A stretch of 64,000 nt of DNA from Bacteroidales bacterium UBA3297 (GCA_002362105.1 DETD01000004.1:56553-120552), one strand, 5' to 3'; positions 9,008 to 17,594 are shown, numbered from the stretch's first letter. Translations and numbers: made by a program. The notes: a model not told the origin generated them from the letters alone.

Positions 9008-9454
9008 ATGAGAAAATTATTAGCTTTTATACTAACAATCTTCTTGTCGGGGACGTTAAACGCACAAAACGACTCCGACACCACTATTTATGTGCCGGAA
9101 AACACCATCGTTAAATTGAGCTACAACAACGATTTTGTATACTTCAAAATGAAGAACAACAAATACGCTAAAGCATTTATAGAAATGCTGCCCCTGACTA
9201 TATATATGGACCCCTACATAGAAAACACCACCCTAGTGGGATCAATCAATAAAGACTTTAGAGAGGAAACGACAGAACCGGTAATGATTTCGCAAGGCGA
9301 CCTGTTCATCAACCCCAACCTCAAACAGGTGGGATTCATATACGATATGTACGTCGGCACTTATTCCGTACAGACTATAGGCAGACAAGTCGGCAGAAAA
9401 AACATCTTCAAAAGCGCGTACAACGGTGCAGAAGTAACGTTTTCCGTTAAATAA
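9008..9454 (+). CDS. Small secreted protein of unknown function
   Basis: 148 residues with a signal peptide (MRKLLAFILTIFLSGTLNAQ) and a mature part predicted as mostly beta strand (for example FVYFKMKNNKYAKAF). No family recognised. It begins 22 bases after the terminator-like hairpin of the LysM gene and has no TAnnTTTG element of its own in that gap. Expression may depend on read-through. It converges on the DjlA-like gene, and a bidirectional terminator lies between them. Confidence 0.65.
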   Translation: MRKLLAFILTIFLSGTLNAQNDSDTTIYVPENTIVKLSYNNDFVYFKMKNNKYAKAFIEMLPLTIYMDPYIENTTLVGSINKDFREETTEPVMISQGDLFINPNLKQVGFIYDMYVGTYSVQTIGRQVGRKNIFKSAYNGAEVTFSVK

Positions 9455-9510
9455 AGGAGAAGGCATTCTCTACTCTATGCGGTAATTTTTCCTGTAATCA
9501 ATCTAAATTT

Positions 9511-9573
9511 GAAAAAGCCTCCCCAATGGATGCCGTTGTGTTGCAAACAACACTCCATCGTGGAGGCTTTTTT
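9511..9573. terminator. Bidirectional terminator between convergent genes
   Basis: AAAAAGCCTCC (9512-9522) pairs with GGAGGCTTTTTT (9562-9573), giving A/T tracts on both sides. An inner stem GTTGT/ACAAC extends the structure. Confidence 0.85.
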
Positions 9574-9587
9574 CAGCTAGAACAAAC

Positions 9588-10076
9588 TTACTTCAGTTTG
9601 TCGTAAGCGTTCTGAATTTCTTTGAAAAGATCGGTAAGGTATTCTCTTTCATCCTCATTTTGAGTGGTATCGGGATGGTACCTCTTGGCTAGGCGGTGGT
9701 AAGCCGCCCTAATCTCTTCTTTGCTGGCACCGGTAGAAACCCCTAAAACAGAGTAATAATGAGCGTCGACAGCTACCGACGACGACCATTCCGTACCATA
9801 CTGAGAATCGGTCTGTTGTTGATACTTGTAGTTGCCGTATTGGAAAGTACGGTCATCATTTTCAGCATGATGCTGATGCTGTGCCTTTTTTCCTTTTCGT
9901 TTCCGTTTCTTTTCTTTTTTCCGCACTTCTTCAAAACCTTCACAATTCCTCCCTTTAGCGGAAGAAGACCTATTATAATTAGGCCTGGGCTCGGTTTCAT
10001 ATTTCGCATATTTATCAACAAAATAATAGAAATCGCTATTTGATTTCGGGAAAAAGGTATCCAACACTTTGCACAA
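9588..10076 (-). CDS. J-domain half of a DjlA-like co-chaperone split by an in-frame stop
   Basis: The last about 60 residues are a J domain (HYYSVLGVSTGASKEEIRAA, then the HPD motif in RYHPDTT), which stimulates Hsp70/DnaK ATPase. Before it is a long Lys/Arg- and His-rich linker. The frame continues upstream without a break to a TAA at 10122-10124, which is exactly the stop of the TerB gene. The residues just after that stop (TAICDGGITASEW) continue the TerB domain. The half has no ATG at all; the start given here is a TTG at 10076. It is best read as the C-terminal half of one 346-residue gene broken by a nonsense codon, unless the stop is read through or is a sequencing error. Confidence 0.6.
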   Translation of the reverse strand: MCKVLDTFFPKSNSDFYYFVDKYAKYETEPRPNYNRSSSAKGRNCEGFEEVRKKEKKRKRKGKKAQHQHHAENDDRTFQYGNYKYQQQTDSQYGTEWSSSVAVDAHYYSVLGVSTGASKEEIRAAYHRLAKRYHPDTTQNEDEREYLTDLFKEIQNAYDKLK

Positions 10077-10121
10077 GCATAGCCACTCAGAAGCCGTAAT
10101 ACCACCATCACAAATAGCCGT

Positions 10122-10631
10122 TTAAAAAAGAAGCTCCGACACAAAATAAAGTCCAGACATCTTCGACTCGTACAAACGGTTAACATCGACCTCCCGGAAC
10201 GACCCGACACGCTTGCCGAAGCAATCCCTCGACTCATAAAAACTGCCGACTTCGGCCGCATATTGGATCAGCTTATTTTCATTGTATTCGACCCTCCGAA
10301 TTTTTTGAACAACCAGTCTATAGTCAGCCGTGGTTAAACAGCCTTCCAAATAGGAACAGACTTTACGGTATTCCTCCATAGTCGGTTTTCCATCGGCCGC
10401 CATTACCATTGATATCAGATCTGCTAATGCACCTATGCCATAATTTGTTTCCCATCCTGTTTTTTTATTATCGGTATTGCGTCCATCGAAAACAAAAACT
10501 TTCAGAAAGAAGTAACTAATAAAACAAATAGCACTAAAAACCGTAAATTCATAGTATTCAAGAACAAGGTTTGCCGCTAACGAGAAAAACACGAACAGGA
10601 TTACGTATATATCAGTATTACTATTTTTCAT
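10122..10631 (-). CDS. Membrane-anchored TerB-domain half of the DjlA-like gene
   Basis: 169 residues with two N-terminal hydrophobic segments (IYVILFVFFSLAANLVL and FSAICFISYFFLKVFVF). A TerB-like helical domain follows, starting at GIGALADLISMVMAADGKPT, as in DjlA-type co-chaperones. It stops at a TAA (10122-10124) after SELLF. The downstream frame is the same and completes the TerB domain and the J domain. It has its own ATG and a promoter element at 10694-10701. Whether the truncated product is functional is unknown. Confidence 0.65.
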   Translation of the reverse strand: MKNSNTDIYVILFVFFSLAANLVLEYYEFTVFSAICFISYFFLKVFVFDGRNTDNKKTGWETNYGIGALADLISMVMAADGKPTMEEYRKVCSYLEGCLTTADYRLVVQKIRRVEYNENKLIQYAAEVGSFYESRDCFGKRVGSFREVDVNRLYESKMSGLYFVSELLF

Positions 10632-10693
10632 TTATTTTAGAACAGAAGACGATTAATCCAATTAAAAATCAAAAACATAGACAAAACATAAAA

Positions 10694-10701
10694 CAAAGAT
10701 A
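10694..10701 (-). promoter_or_regulatory. -7 element for the DjlA-like gene
   Basis: TATCTTTG on the minus strand, a perfect TAnnTTTG match, 62 bases before the ATG. Confidence 0.5.
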
Positions 10702-10778
10702 ACACATTGCATTAAAAGAAAGACCTTTCAGACGTATAAATTGGCATCGGAATAGCGGTGAAGGGCTACCGCCACTAT

Positions 10779-10816
10779 ACAAAAAGGGGATACACCGAAG
10801 TTGGAGTATCCCCTTT
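10779..10816 (-). terminator. Terminator of the HtrA protease gene
   Basis: An 11-base perfect stem (AAAGGGGATAC 10783-10793 with GTATCCCCTTT 10806-10816), with a T run on the minus strand, 29 bases past the htrA stop. Confidence 0.85.
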
Positions 10817-10844
10817 CCTACATGAACTATATGAAAGAAAATTG

Positions 10845-12320
10845 TTAGTTCAAATCGACAGCATAATAAGTCAATTTTCCTTTATACAGACCTGAAATAA
10901 ACAAAGCCTGCTCATTATACTTCTGGCCATTGTTCTTCTTGCAGGCGGCTACAATCTGCTGCAAATCTTCAACAGAATTAACCGTTTGGTTGTTCGCCTT
11001 AAGAATAATCAGACCAGGCTGAATGCCGTTAACCGCAAACTTACCGTCTTTAGTAACACTCTTCACCGTAATACCAGAAGAAATGCCGAACTTCTGTTTA
11101 TCGGCGTCGGAAGTAACTTCGAAAGTAGCGCCCAAGTCTGTTACACTGGCTTGCTTGACAATTTTAGTATCGCCCATCTGGTTTTTCAGAACGACAGGAA
11201 TAGTCAACTCTTTCTTCTTACGGAGCACCGTCACATTAATCGTATTGCCCGGGCTGAACTTGCTAACCTGCTCTTGCACCTCAGGAACCGACTTAACCGC
11301 CTTGCCATTCACCTTAATAATGACGTCGCCCACTTCAATGCCAGCCTCCTTCGCAGCACTGTTGTCGTTAACATTAGCAACATAAGCGCCATCGAGCACC
11401 GACAAGTTCTTCTCTTTAGCCAATTCGCTGGTAATATCCTGTACCATTACACCAAGCAGAGCACGCTGAACAACGCCATACTTTTTAAGGTCGTTCACCA
11501 CCTTGCTCATAATAGTGACAGGAATAGCGAACGAATAACCCGTATAGGAACCTGTTTGCGAAGCAATAGCGGCATTAATACCAACAAGTTCGCCCTTGGT
11601 GTTGACCAAAGCGCCACCACTGTTACCAGGATTAACAGCAGCATCGGTTTGAATGAATGACTCAATCTTCATATCACCGCTCAGGATATTGATGTTTCTC
11701 GCCTTCGCACTAACAATACCCGCAGTAACGGTAGAAGTCAAGTTAAACGGATTACCAACAGCCAGCACCCATTCGCCAACCCTCAGGTTTTCAGAATCAC
11801 CGATTTTAATGGCAGGAAGGTTATCGGCCTCCACTTTAATAAGGGCCAAATCGGTAGACGGATCGGTACCAACAATTTTGGCAACATACGAACGCTTATC
11901 GTTCAGAACAACGGTTATAGAATCGGCCCCTTCCACAACGTGGTTATTGGTAACAATATAGCCTTCCTTCTCCAAAATGACGCCAGAACCCGACGCAGAA
12001 CGGGGCTGTGGCTGCAACTGCTGGAAGCCACCCCTGTCGCCAAAGAAGTACTCAAAAATATCGTTACCGCCAAAATTTGGCTGCCCGCTAGACGAAGATG
12101 TCTTTGGGGTATATTTAGTCATGATATGGACCACGCAATTGACCGTGTTTTCGGCAGCATAAGTAAAATCGGTAGATTGTCCGGAATATGTGCCCACTAC
12201 ATGCGAGCTTTCGGTAATAGAAGAAGAGTCGGTATTGTTGTTTTGAGCTCTTCCAACAGTGTAACCAATACCCAGAATCGCAGCAACCGCGACAGGTACA
12301 ATAATCGTTGAATTCTTCAT
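10845..12320 (-). CDS. htrA: HtrA/Deg-family serine protease (Do protease)
   Basis: Periplasmic ATP-independent protease/chaperone for misfolded envelope proteins. An N-terminal signal or anchor (STIIVPVAVAAILGIGYTV) is followed by a trypsin-like domain with the triad His127 (TNNHVVEG), Asp157 (TDLALIKV) and Ser234 (GNSGGALVN), counted from the ATG at 12320. Two PDZ domains follow: ALLGVMVQDITSELA at about residue 285 and a shorter second one from about 395. A TTG two codons earlier is an unlikely start. 491 residues, normal for the family. The leader is about 95 bases with a TAGTTTTG element. Transcribed alone. Confidence 0.95.
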   Translation of the reverse strand: MKNSTIIVPVAVAAILGIGYTVGRAQNNNTDSSSITESSHVVGTYSGQSTDFTYAAENTVNCVVHIMTKYTPKTSSSSGQPNFGGNDIFEYFFGDRGGFQQLQPQPRSASGSGVILEKEGYIVTNNHVVEGADSITVVLNDKRSYVAKIVGTDPSTDLALIKVEADNLPAIKIGDSENLRVGEWVLAVGNPFNLTSTVTAGIVSAKARNINILSGDMKIESFIQTDAAVNPGNSGGALVNTKGELVGINAAIASQTGSYTGYSFAIPVTIMSKVVNDLKKYGVVQRALLGVMVQDITSELAKEKNLSVLDGAYVANVNDNSAAKEAGIEVGDVIIKVNGKAVKSVPEVQEQVSKFSPGNTINVTVLRKKKELTIPVVLKNQMGDTKIVKQASVTDLGATFEVTSDADKQKFGISSGITVKSVTKDGKFAVNGIQPGLIILKANNQTVNSVEDLQQIVAACKKNNGQKYNEQALFISGLYKGKLTYYAVDLN

Positions 12321-12419
12321 ACTCAATTTAATTTCTTTTGTTCATCTAATGCTATGAACGCAAAAAGTGTGCAATTGGTATTCCTTTCAGGAAAATTAAC
12401 ACTCAGAAAGGATATAAAA

Positions 12420-12427
12420 CAAAACTA
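12420..12427 (-). promoter_or_regulatory. -7 element for htrA
   Basis: TAGTTTTG on the minus strand matches TAnnTTTG and lies 99 bases before the htrA ATG. Confidence 0.45.
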
Positions 12428-12507
12428 TGCGACAGAAACGACATTTTGTCAGTTCCCAGAATGCCAGTTATGCCGACAGAATGCGCCTATATGAGAATAA
12501 AATTCAT

Positions 12508-12515
12508 TAAATTTG
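12508..12515 (+). promoter_or_regulatory. -7 element immediately before the secreted-protein gene at 12527
   Basis: TAAATTTG, a perfect consensus, with only 11 bases between its last G and the ATG. The transcript would have a leader of only a few bases. Confidence 0.6.
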
Positions 12516-12526
12516 CAAAAAAAAGA

Positions 12527-13429
12527 ATGAAAAGAAACATACTCACCCTTATCGTATTATGCGCGACGCTCGCCGTAAGAGCAGAAAACAAAATTGTTCT
12601 GAAGGCCGAAGGGAAGCACACCTACACCTTTGTGAATGAAAGCGACGCTTCGTTCAAAAAATCGTATCACGCCACACAGAAACAAACCATAAAATACAGC
12701 ATTGAGCAAAAAAAAGCAGACGGAAAAGAGTGTGTTGACTTCCAATACACCGCCATAAAGTGTGAAAAGAAGAGAAAAGACAGCACCACCGTCTTAGATA
12801 CAGAAAAACCCAGACTGCCCCTGTCATACATCATGAGGCAGGCCACCAACCGAGGGGTGAAGGTTGAATTAGGTCAAAAGCACCTTACAACAGGCACGGT
12901 TGCCGGCATCGACACCATAGACGCACACCTTTTCGACGATTTTGTGACACCACCCGACAGTGTCAAACGTGTCACCTACAATTACCTTATTAACGAAGAA
13001 TACGGTAAGAACCTTGTAAGGAGCCTGATAGAGAACGCTTTATCGGTAGCACCCGACAGTGCCGTCAAAGACAAGGGAACATGGTTGAAAGCAACCTGCC
13101 GATACGGCACCTTTGCCGGGAACTCGGCAACCCAATACACCTTAAAAGAGAAAAGAGGGAACACCTATACAATAAGCGGCATTAACACAATAGACAAGAC
13201 AAAGCCCTGCCGCTACTCTATTGGAGGCATCGCCTACCTGCTGGAGGAGGCCAACGGACAAATCGTGTCGGACCTAACGCTCGACAGCGAGACCGGCTTA
13301 TTGATAAGCAGTTCAACCACAATCAGCATAAAGGCAAAAGCCACGCCGCTGAGCATGAACGAGACTACGGACGAAAGCTTTAGCGACGAGATTGTGCTAA
13401 GCATAAAGCAAACCATCGTCAAAGAATAA
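12527..13429 (+). CDS. Secreted protein of unknown function, possibly DUF6263-like
   Basis: 300 residues with a signal peptide (MKRNILTLIVLCATLAVRA). The mature part is predicted to be rich in beta strand with no recognised catalytic motif. The overall pattern (TYTLKEKRGNTYTISGI, then LDSETGLLISSSTT near the C-terminus) resembles the Bacteroidota DUF6263 group, but this is a weak match by eye. In-frame ATGs exist upstream (12446), but the consensus promoter at 12508-12515 and the signal peptide fix the start at 12527. It ends shortly before the ffh promoter. Confidence 0.7.
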   Translation: MKRNILTLIVLCATLAVRAENKIVLKAEGKHTYTFVNESDASFKKSYHATQKQTIKYSIEQKKADGKECVDFQYTAIKCEKKRKDSTTVLDTEKPRLPLSYIMRQATNRGVKVELGQKHLTTGTVAGIDTIDAHLFDDFVTPPDSVKRVTYNYLINEEYGKNLVRSLIENALSVAPDSAVKDKGTWLKATCRYGTFAGNSATQYTLKEKRGNTYTISGINTIDKTKPCRYSIGGIAYLLEEANGQIVSDLTLDSETGLLISSSTTISIKAKATPLSMNETTDESFSDEIVLSIKQTIVKE

Positions 13430-13450
13430 GGTATATTCTTTAAATTTTAC

Positions 13451-13458
13451 TAATTTTG
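13451..13458 (+). promoter_or_regulatory. -7 element for ffh
   Basis: TAATTTTG, a perfect consensus, 64 bases before the ffh ATG. Confidence 0.65.
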
Positions 13459-13522
13459 CAAACTAGATGTTTTTCGCAAGCATCACTAACCCGTAGAAAG
13501 ATAAAAAGAAAGAAATAACAAT

Positions 13523-14836
13523 ATGTTTGAGAACTTAGAAGAGAGACTTGAACGTTCGTTCAAAATTCTTAAAGGAGAAGGTCGCATTACAGAAATCAAC
13601 ATTGCCGAAGCGTTGAAAGACGTGAGAAAGGCGTTGCTCGATGCCGACGTAAACTATAAGATTGCAAAACAGTTTACAGAAGACGTAAAACAAAAAGCCC
13701 TCGGCCAGAACGTGTTGACTTCGGTCAAGCCTGGCGACATGATGAAGAAGATCGTCAACGACGAACTCATCGCCCTTATGGGTGGCGAAACTGCCGACAT
13801 CAACGTAAAGGGCTCTCCCGCTATTATTTTGATGTCAGGTCTTCAAGGTTCTGGTAAGACAACATTTTCAGGAAAACTTGCGAACTACATCAGAAGCAAG
13901 AAAGGAAGAAACCCTATTCTAGTAGCCTGCGACGTGTACCGTCCGGCCGCTATTGAGCAGTTAAAGGTTGTCGGCGAACAAATCAACGTTCCTGTTTACT
14001 CCGAGCCAGAGTGCAAGCAACCCGTAGAGATTGCAAAACGCTCTATTGCCGCTGCTAAGGAAAAAGGTTGCGACGTCATCATCGTCGATACCGCCGGCCG
14101 ATTGGCAGTTGACGAGGAAATGATGACCGAGATTGTTGCGATTAAAGAAGCCATCAATCCACAAGAAATATTATTCGTTGTTGACTCAACCACCGGTCAG
14201 GACGCCGTTAATACCGCAAAAGAATTTAACGACAGACTCGACTTCAACGGTGTAATCCTTACCAAACTCGACGGTGACACCCGTGGTGGTGCAGCCCTTA
14301 CCATTAAGACCATCGTAAACAAGCCAATCAAGTTTATCGGTACTGGCGAAAAGCTCGATGCCATCGACGTGTTCGACCCTAAACGTATGGCCGGCCGTAT
14401 TTTGGGCATGGGCGATATTGTTGGTTTGGTACAAAGGGCACAAGACGCTTACGACGAGCAGGAGGCTAAAAAGTTACAGCGCAAGATTGAGAAGAACCAG
14501 TTCGACTTTAACGACTTCTTGAACCAGATACAGCAAATCAAAAAGATGGGTAACCTGAAAGATTTAGCGGCCATGATTCCAGGCATTGGCAAGGCCTTGA
14601 AAAACGTTGAAATCGACGACAACGCCTTCAAGGGAATCGAAGCCATCATCTATTCAATGACCAAGAAGGAACGTAGCAATCCGGGCATTCTCGACGGCAG
14701 CAGAAGGAACCGTATTGCCAAAGGTAGCGGAACCAGCCTTCAGGAAGTCAACCGCTTAATCAAGCAGTTCGACGAAACCAGAAAGATGATGAAGATGGTT
14801 ACCAAAAACAAGGGCAAGTTTAGAATGCCTCACTAA
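13523..14836 (+). CDS. ffh: Signal recognition particle protein Ffh (SRP54)
   Basis: GTPase of the signal recognition particle, which binds signal sequences and 4.5S RNA and hands ribosomes to FtsY for insertion into the inner membrane. 437 residues. N domain about 1-95; G domain with P-loop GLQGSGKTT (106-114), DTAGRL, and TKLDGDTRGGA; methionine-containing M domain from about 310 (GMGDIVGLVQ, then MIPGIGKAL, and MKMVTKNKGKFRMPH at the end). Full length and intact. folD follows after 29 bases and is likely cotranscribed. Confidence 0.98.
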   Translation: MFENLEERLERSFKILKGEGRITEINIAEALKDVRKALLDADVNYKIAKQFTEDVKQKALGQNVLTSVKPGDMMKKIVNDELIALMGGETADINVKGSPAIILMSGLQGSGKTTFSGKLANYIRSKKGRNPILVACDVYRPAAIEQLKVVGEQINVPVYSEPECKQPVEIAKRSIAAAKEKGCDVIIVDTAGRLAVDEEMMTEIVAIKEAINPQEILFVVDSTTGQDAVNTAKEFNDRLDFNGVILTKLDGDTRGGAALTIKTIVNKPIKFIGTGEKLDAIDVFDPKRMAGRILGMGDIVGLVQRAQDAYDEQEAKKLQRKIEKNQFDFNDFLNQIQQIKKMGNLKDLAAMIPGIGKALKNVEIDDNAFKGIEAIIYSMTKKERSNPGILDGSRRNRIAKGSGTSLQEVNRLIKQFDETRKMMKMVTKNKGKFRMPH

Positions 14837-14865
14837 AAGAATAAACAATATAAAACGAATAAGAC

Positions 14866-15747
14866 ATGCAATTAATTGACGGAAAGGCTATTTCGATGCA
14901 GATTAAGCAGGAAATAGCAGCAGAAGTTGCAGAAATCAAGGCAAAAGGCGGGAAAGTTCCCCATCTGGCAGTCATCATCGTCGGCCACGATGGCGGTAGC
15001 GAGACCTATGTTAAAAACAAGGTTCTTTCTTGCGAGCAGTGTGGTTTCAAATCGACTAAAATCGCATTCGAGTCAGACATCACCGAAGACGAACTTCTTG
15101 CAGCAATCGATAAATTGAACAAGGACAACGACGTTGACGGTTTCATCGTTCAGTTGCCTTTGCCAAAGCACATATCAGAGCAGAAGGTCATCGAGGCTAT
15201 CGACTATAAGAAAGACGTTGACGGCTTCCACCCTATCAACGTTGGCAGAACCTCAATCGGACTGCCAGCATTTGTATCTGCCACTCCAGCAGGTATACTT
15301 GAATTGTTGAAGCGTTACAACATCGAGACCAAAGGAAAGAACTGTGTCGTTATCGGCCGAAGCAATATTGTAGGCAAGCCAGTCGCTTCTCTTATGATGC
15401 AGAAGGCTTACCCAGGCAACGCAACTGTAACCGTATGCCACAGCGGAACAAAGAACATTAAGGAAATCTGTAAAGAAGCCGACATCATTATCGCGGCTAT
15501 GGGTTCGCCTAAGTTCGTCACAGCCGACATGGTAAAAGACGGTGCCGTTGTTATCGACGTAGGTACCACTCGTGTTCCATGCGCTGAATCGAAGACCGGT
15601 TTCAAGCTGACCGGCGACGTTGACTTCGAAAACGTAGCGCCTAAGTGCAGTTTCATCACTCCAGTTCCTGGTGGCGTTGGTCCAATGACCATTTGCTCGC
15701 TGATGAAGAACACCCTTTTGGCTGGCAAAAAGGAAATCTACAAGTAA
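14866..15747 (+). CDS. folD: Bifunctional methylenetetrahydrofolate dehydrogenase / methenyltetrahydrofolate cyclohydrolase
   Basis: Interconverts 5,10-methylene-, methenyl- and 10-formyl-tetrahydrofolate, supplying one-carbon units for purines and formyl-Met-tRNA. 293 residues. The catalytic Tyr48 and Lys52 are in YVKNK. The family signatures DGFIVQLPLPKHI (near residue 95) and GRSNIVGKPVASLM (near 163, NADP-binding) are present, as is the C-terminal PVPGGVGPMT. It follows ffh by 29 bases and ends at a strong hairpin terminator. Confidence 0.98.
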   Translation: MQLIDGKAISMQIKQEIAAEVAEIKAKGGKVPHLAVIIVGHDGGSETYVKNKVLSCEQCGFKSTKIAFESDITEDELLAAIDKLNKDNDVDGFIVQLPLPKHISEQKVIEAIDYKKDVDGFHPINVGRTSIGLPAFVSATPAGILELLKRYNIETKGKNCVVIGRSNIVGKPVASLMMQKAYPGNATVTVCHSGTKNIKEICKEADIIIAAMGSPKFVTADMVKDGAVVIDVGTTRVPCAESKTGFKLTGDVDFENVAPKCSFITPVPGGVGPMTICSLMKNTLLAGKKEIYK

Positions 15748-15757
15748 AAAAGCTTAA

Positions 15758-15803
15758 TAAAAGAGCAGTTCCTTTATCATCAATGGGGGGACTGCTCTTA
15801 TTC
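15758..15803 (+). terminator. Terminator-like hairpin after folD
   Basis: AAGAGCAGTTCC (15761-15772) pairs with GGACTGCTCTT (15789-15799), followed by ATTCTGTTT. The rsmE ATG is only 24 bases beyond, so some read-through may be used. Confidence 0.75.
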
Positions 15804-15826
15804 TGTTTATATATAAAAGATACACC

Positions 15827-16543
15827 ATGGCTCTTTTCTACGCACCAAACATCAAGAACGATTTAACATTGCCGGAAGAAGAATCGCAACATGCGGTAAA
15901 AGTTTTACGCATGGTTGAAGGCGACGCACTGGAAGTCATCGACGGTCAGGGAGGGTTCTACCACGCCAAAATAGCAATCGCTCACCACAAGAAATGCAAG
16001 GTCGTCATAGAAAACGAAGTCCAAGGCTATCACAAACGACCTATTCATTTACACATTGCCATTGCTCCGACCAAGAACATAGAACGGATAGAATGGTTCG
16101 CAGAAAAAGCGACTGAAATCGGCATCGACGAAATAACGCCAATAATCTGCCGGTACTCGGAAAGGAAAGTCGTAAAGAGAGACCGTATAGAAAAGATACT
16201 GATCTCGGCAATGAAGCAATCGAAAAAAGCCTATCTCCCCACCATCAACGAGCAAACAACCTTTAACGACTTTATGAAAAGCGACCGAAAGGGCGACTTG
16301 TTTATTGCGCACTGTTATGAGCAAGACAAAAAAGACTTGTGCACGACCTACAAAGCCAATAACGACGTCACCATACTAATCGGTCCGGAAGGAGACTTTA
16401 GCGAAGAAGAGGTAGCGGCAGCCATAAAGAAAGGCTACCTGCCGGTATCGCTAGGAGAGAGCCGTTTAAGGACGGAAACCGCAGGTGTAGTAGCCTGCCA
16501 TACCATCGAACTTATCAACCAAATAGCATCAATCAATGGATAA
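15827..16543 (+). CDS. rsmE: 16S rRNA (uracil1498-N3)-methyltransferase
   Basis: SAM-dependent SPOUT-fold enzyme that methylates U1498 of 16S rRNA. 238 residues. The N-terminal PUA-like part includes EESQHAVKVLRMVEGD. The knotted C-terminal domain includes IEWFAEKATEIGIDEITP and the SAM-binding knot IGPEGDFSEEE, then LGESRLRTETA. It begins 24 bases after the folD hairpin and its end overlaps the next gene by 8 bases, so those two are translationally linked. Confidence 0.95.
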   Translation: MALFYAPNIKNDLTLPEEESQHAVKVLRMVEGDALEVIDGQGGFYHAKIAIAHHKKCKVVIENEVQGYHKRPIHLHIAIAPTKNIERIEWFAEKATEIGIDEITPIICRYSERKVVKRDRIEKILISAMKQSKKAYLPTINEQTTFNDFMKSDRKGDLFIAHCYEQDKKDLCTTYKANNDVTILIGPEGDFSEEEVAAAIKKGYLPVSLGESRLRTETAGVVACHTIELINQIASING

Positions 16544-17036
16544 TAATGACAGCGACCTCCGCCACTATTTATTCATAGTAGATATTGCGACAATTATAGT
16601 TTCCAGTTTTTTCTTGTTCAAGTTCGAATCTAGTTACTGGCTGACAAAAGGCTCGGCAGTCAACCAGGCAGCCGGTTTTGGAGACATATTTCACGACTGG
16701 GCGGTTGTCTTGTTTATTGCAATTCCGCTCATCAGCATCAGCCAGCTAGGCTTATCGGCCCTCATCAGCAAGAAGCAACCGGCATTTGTCCTAACAACAA
16801 AAATCATCGCCTTTAGCGCATCACTGTTGTTCATCAATTGGAACAAGCTAATGGCAGAATTGTGCCAAAAGCAGAATTGGAAGGCCTGCATACTGGTGGC
16901 CGTCGGCTCACTACTCTTTGCCCTCTATATGTACTCCGTAAAAAGAGGCATAGAGACCAATTTTAAAGAAATAAACAAATGGTATATCCCAGCCATCGCA
17001 GTAGCAACCGGGCTGGGCATAACAGTCATCTATTAA
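16536..17036 (+). CDS. Small multi-pass membrane protein of unknown function
   Basis: 166 residues with about five hydrophobic segments: HYLFIVDIATIIVSSFFLF (about 8-26), AVVLFIAIPLISISQLGLSA (about 50-70), IIAFSASLLFINW (about 88-100), CILVAVGSLLFALYMY (about 112-128) and PAIAVATGLGITVIY at the C-terminus. No family recognised. It overlaps the end of rsmE by 8 bases and is followed after 7 bases by the thioesterase gene, so it belongs to an rsmE operon. Confidence 0.75.
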   Translation: MDNNDSDLRHYLFIVDIATIIVSSFFLFKFESSYWLTKGSAVNQAAGFGDIFHDWAVVLFIAIPLISISQLGLSALISKKQPAFVLTTKIIAFSASLLFINWNKLMAELCQKQNWKACILVAVGSLLFALYMYSVKRGIETNFKEINKWYIPAIAVATGLGITVIY

Positions 17037-17043
17037 TAAACAT

Positions 17044-17439
17044 ATGGAATACATTTTCGAAGAAGAGTTCACAGTCAGAGACTATGAATGCGATTTGCAA
17101 GGTATAGTAAACAATGCGAATTACCAGCACTATATGGAGCACACGAGGCACGAGTACATTAAAACGCTTGGACTCAGTTTTGCGAAGCTGCACGACGAAG
17201 GAATCGACCTGGTTGTAGTGCGGGTAGATTTAAGGTTCAAGAACTCGTTAAAGAGCGGAGACAAATTCGTATGCAAACTAAATGTGAAGAAAGAAAGCCT
17301 CAAATACGTGTTTTACCAAGACATCTACAGACTCTCGGACGGGAAGCTCTGCAACAGGGGCATAATTGAATCAGTAGCGGTCATAAACGGCAAACTAGGA
17401 GTTTGTGAAGTTGTTGACAATGCGCTAAAAGTGGTCTAA
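17044..17439 (+). CDS. Acyl-CoA thioesterase of the 4-hydroxybenzoyl-CoA thioesterase (YbgC-like) family
   Basis: 131-residue single hotdog domain. The signature D17-LQGIVNNANYQHYMEHTRHEY carries the catalytic Asp17 typical of 4HBT/YbgC enzymes, which hydrolyse acyl-CoA or acyl-ACP thioesters. Substrate is not determined. Last gene of the rsmE-membrane protein-thioesterase unit. No obvious terminator follows; the rpoD promoter is 80 bases downstream. Confidence 0.85.
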   Translation: MEYIFEEEFTVRDYECDLQGIVNNANYQHYMEHTRHEYIKTLGLSFAKLHDEGIDLVVVRVDLRFKNSLKSGDKFVCKLNVKKESLKYVFYQDIYRLSDGKLCNRGIIESVAVINGKLGVCEVVDNALKVV

Positions 17440-17517
17440 AGCAGAAAAAAGTCTGGTTTAGGGACAAATAGTAGCACATTTTGCCTCTAAAAAAACACAC
17501 CAATCAACTATTTTATT

Positions 17518-17525
17518 TAATTTTG
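17518..17525 (+). promoter_or_regulatory. -7 element for the primary sigma factor gene
   Basis: TAATTTTG, a perfect consensus, 69 bases before the rpoD ATG. The sigma factor made from it is expected to recognise this same element. Confidence 0.65.
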
Positions 17526-17544
17526 CACGATAAATTAGGACTTA

Positions 17545-17575
17545 ATATAGGGGGGAGACCCAAAAGCCCCAATAT
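17545..17575 (+). promoter_or_regulatory. Hairpin in the rpoD leader
   Basis: ATAT-A-GGGG (17545-17553) pairs with CCCC-A-ATAT (17567-17575) around one A-A mismatch. The loop contains GGAGACCC. It lies about 20 bases upstream of the ATG and could affect translation; no known RNA family was recognised. Confidence 0.4.
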
Positions 17576-17594
17576 AAAACAGTTTATTTAGAGC

